From Limimaricola sp. G21655-S1 (GTDB lineage: Bacteria > Pseudomonadota > Alphaproteobacteria > Rhodobacterales > Rhodobacteraceae), in assembly GCF_027213785.1 (NCBI RefSeq), contig NZ_JAPWGO010000002.1, forward strand, positions 1-64,000: a stretch of DNA of 64,000 nucleotides, in the 5' to 3' direction. The position numbers and the translations under genes are program-made. Below the pieces are notes generated by a model. The model saw only the letters and a program-made list of their open reading frames with translations, was not told the origin of the DNA and searched no databases. How positions within the stretch are numbered: the stretch's first letter is position 1; each line of letters begins with the position of its first letter. Below, piece after piece: positions 62,289 to 64,000 of this stretch.

Positions 62289-64000
62289 ATGTATCTCAAG
62301 CCTCACGCCTCGCGCCGCCGCAAAAAGGAAGCGCAAAACGCTCGCAACAATCGCGCCGAAATCGTCAAGGCGCTTTCGCAGGGCCAGGTAAGCCGACGCG
62401 AGTTGTTCAAGTGGGGCATCTTCACCGGCCTCGGCACCTTGGCGAACGTCAACGGCCTCAGCCCCTTTGCGACGAGTGCCTACGCCGCCGTGCCGACTGG
62501 CGTGCCGCGCAGCCCGACCTTTGGCGCCCTGCCCTTCACGCAGCCGATGCCGCGGCTGCGGCTGGAGGAGCCGCACGACCTCGTGCCGCGCGCCAATGGC
62601 GGTGAGACCGAGCTCGCCTTTCCGTCCCATCTGGAGGAACCGGCGGCGCGGCGTCTGTCCTACCATACCGACTTTACCGAGTCGGACGGCCGTGAGTGCC
62701 GCAATCCGAAATTCTCGGGCGGCCCGATGGAAGGCCGGCCGCCGGGCGAATATTTCGCGCATCAGAGATGGCTGGAATACCTGCCGAAGAAGGGCTTCAT
62801 CATGACGCTCGGCCGGCTGGATGACGGGTTCTCGTTCCATCCGAATTTCCCGGAGCAGGACCGCGACAGCGTCTGGACCTTCAATTCCGGCCGCAAGGAG
62901 GATTCCGTGCTGCCGCCGCCGCTGATGAAAATGCGCTATGGCGAGCCGGCGATCTTCCGTCACTACAACCAAGTGCCGGATGACCCCAAAAAGAACAACG
63001 GCTTCGGCTCGATCAGCCAGGCCACGCACAACCACAACGCGCACAACGCCTCGGCCAGCGACGGCGCCTCCAACGCCCATTTCTTCACCGGCCAGTTCTA
63101 CGACTACCACTGGTCGACGACGCTGGCGCGGGCCGACATGATCAACACCAACGCCACCGACCCCCGCGCCTCGGGACCTGACGGTTATGGCGGGCTGAAC
63201 CTCGTGAAGGGCGATTTCCGCGAGTTGCAGAGTTCGCTGTGGTTCCACGACCACCGGTTCTTCTTCACCGCCGAAAACGTCTACAAGGGCCATCTGGGTG
63301 CGCTGAACTACTATAGCGGCCCCGATCGCGGCCATGAGGGCCTCAATGATGGCGTCAACCTGCGGCTGCCGAGCGGCACCGAGCTCGACTGGGGCAATAT
63401 CGACTTCGACGTCAATTTGATGATCTCGGACGCGGCGCTGGACGAGGACGGGCAGTACTTCTTCGACATCTTCGAGACCAACGGCTTCCTCGGCGACCTG
63501 ATGCTCGTCAACTTCGCCTACAAGCCGTATTTCGAGGTGCTGCCGCGCAAGTACCGCTTCCGGCTGCTCAACGCCTGCATGTCGCGATTCATCCGGCCCG
63601 GGCTGATCAACCAGAGAAACCGCTGGGTGCCGATGACTGTGATCGCCACCGACGGCAACCTCATGGTCAACCCGGTCACGGTGAACCAGCTCGATCCCAT
63701 GGGTACGGCCGAGCGCTTCGACGTGGTGGTCGATTTCAGCCAGTTCCCGATCGGCAGCAGGATCCGGATGCTCAACGTCGCCGAGCACGAGAGCGGCGAG
63801 AGACCGAAGGAGTACCTGTCGCGGAAGGACGCGATCGATCAGGACACCGACGACCCGGCGGTCGGCACCTTCCTTGAATTCCGCGTCGTCGACAGCGTCA
63901 AGTCGGTCGATAACCCCGGCAAGACGCACTACGCCAATGACACCGACTACAGCCGGGTGCCATCGCAGTTGACCGAGCAGATCCCGATCATCGATCCGGT
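62289..64000 (+). CDS. Multicopper oxidase, Tat-exported, 3' end outside window
   Basis: 570 codons are open from a well-placed ATG (GGGAGGG four bases upstream) to the window edge. The N-terminus is unusually long and basic before a twin-arginine motif SRRELFKW (Arg36-Arg37) and a hydrophobic stretch ending TSAYAA. Copper motifs are HNHN at 247-250 and SSLWFHDH, with His320 and His322 as T2/T3 ligands; the C-terminal copper sites lie beyond the window. Cupredoxin domain 2 follows (YRFRLLNACMSRFIRP). Family members oxidise phenols or metals such as Mn(II), Fe(II) or Cu(I). Its neighbour is a type II secretion locus, so export beyond the outer membrane is possible. Confidence 0.87.
   Translation, partial: MYLKPHASRRRKKEAQNARNNRAEIVKALSQGQVSRRELFKWGIFTGLGTLANVNGLSPFATSAYAAVPTGVPRSPTFGALPFTQPMPRLRLEEPHDLVPRANGGETELAFPSHLEEPAARRLSYHTDFTESDGRECRNPKFSGGPMEGRPPGEYFAHQRWLEYLPKKGFIMTLGRLDDGFSFHPNFPEQDRDSVWTFNSGRKEDSVLPPPLMKMRYGEPAIFRHYNQVPDDPKKNNGFGSISQATHNHNAHNASASDGASNAHFFTGQFYDYHWSTTLARADMINTNATDPRASGPDGYGGLNLVKGDFRELQSSLWFHDHRFFFTAENVYKGHLGALNYYSGPDRGHEGLNDGVNLRLPSGTELDWGNIDFDVNLMISDAALDEDGQYFFDIFETNGFLGDLMLVNFAYKPYFEVLPRKYRFRLLNACMSRFIRPGLINQRNRWVPMTVIATDGNLMVNPVTVNQLDPMGTAERFDVVVDFSQFPIGSRIRMLNVAEHESGERPKEYLSRKDAIDQDTDDPAVGTFLEFRVVDSVKSVDNPGKTHYANDTDYSRVPSQLTEQIPIIDP

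Noticed and set aside
62217-63929. 570-codon open frame on the minus strand opposite the multicopper oxidase
   Set aside because: The plus-strand reading has copper motifs, a Tat signal and a good ribosome site; the antisense product has no domain pattern.

Overview
The window is GC-rich, densely coded DNA from an alphaproteobacterium, most likely of the Roseobacter/Rhodobacteraceae type. The support is the combination of TRAP and Liv-type importers, a xylFHG set with a ROK regulator, CoA-dependent aromatic catabolism, perfect FNR-type boxes, and translationally coupled ATGA gene overlaps throughout. I see no insertion sequence, prophage, CRISPR array, rRNA or tRNA. Assignments rest on sequence motifs and context read by eye; no database search was run.

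1-14.7 kb (all minus strand): a TRAP transporter (dctPQM), an IclR regulator and a long CoA-thioester degradation operon. The operon holds a FadB-like hydratase/dehydrogenase, thiolase, paired PimC/PimD-like acyl-CoA dehydrogenases, a PaaI thioesterase, a PaaG-like isomerase, a nitronate monooxygenase-like flavoprotein, an acyl-CoA ligase, glutaryl-CoA dehydrogenase and the start of etfB. Together they read as import and beta-oxidation of a dicarboxylate or ring-derived acid through glutaryl-CoA.

14.8-19.5 kb: housekeeping genes (phosphodiesterase, LLM flavoprotein, cardiolipin synthase, EEP-family hydrolase, nitroreductase-like protein). 19.7-26.8 kb: D-xylose importer xylFHG with a divergent ROK regulator, an FG-GAP/ASPIC secreted protein and a PPP-type phosphatase.

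26.8-40.2 kb (minus): a probable 13-gene operon for 2-aminobenzoate (anthranilate) breakdown through 2-aminobenzoyl-CoA. It has the bifunctional monooxygenase/reductase, SDR, MarR regulator, enoyl-CoA hydratase-family protein, acyl-CoA dehydrogenase, CoA ligase, tryptophan 2,3-dioxygenase, a complete Liv-type ABC importer, a thioesterase and RidA. 40.3-45.0 kb: prkA-yeaH-spoVR stress operon.

46.3-51.0 kb: four tandem-domain universal stress proteins, a lipoprotein cytochrome c and a small membrane protein, accompanied by four FNR-type boxes, two of them perfect. This is probably a low-oxygen regulon.

51.2-64 kb: the least ordinary part. It has a LuxR-type regulator with a degenerate receiver, an AT-rich intergenic region with a perfect 20-bp palindrome, two secreted PepSY-like proteins with long poly-Asp/Arg tails, and a membrane-tethered LuxR-type protein. 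Next comes a rearranged type II secretion locus (gspK, prepilin peptidase, gspG, J, I, F, C/N, M, L, E) with no secretin in the window. The window ends inside a Tat-type multicopper oxidase.
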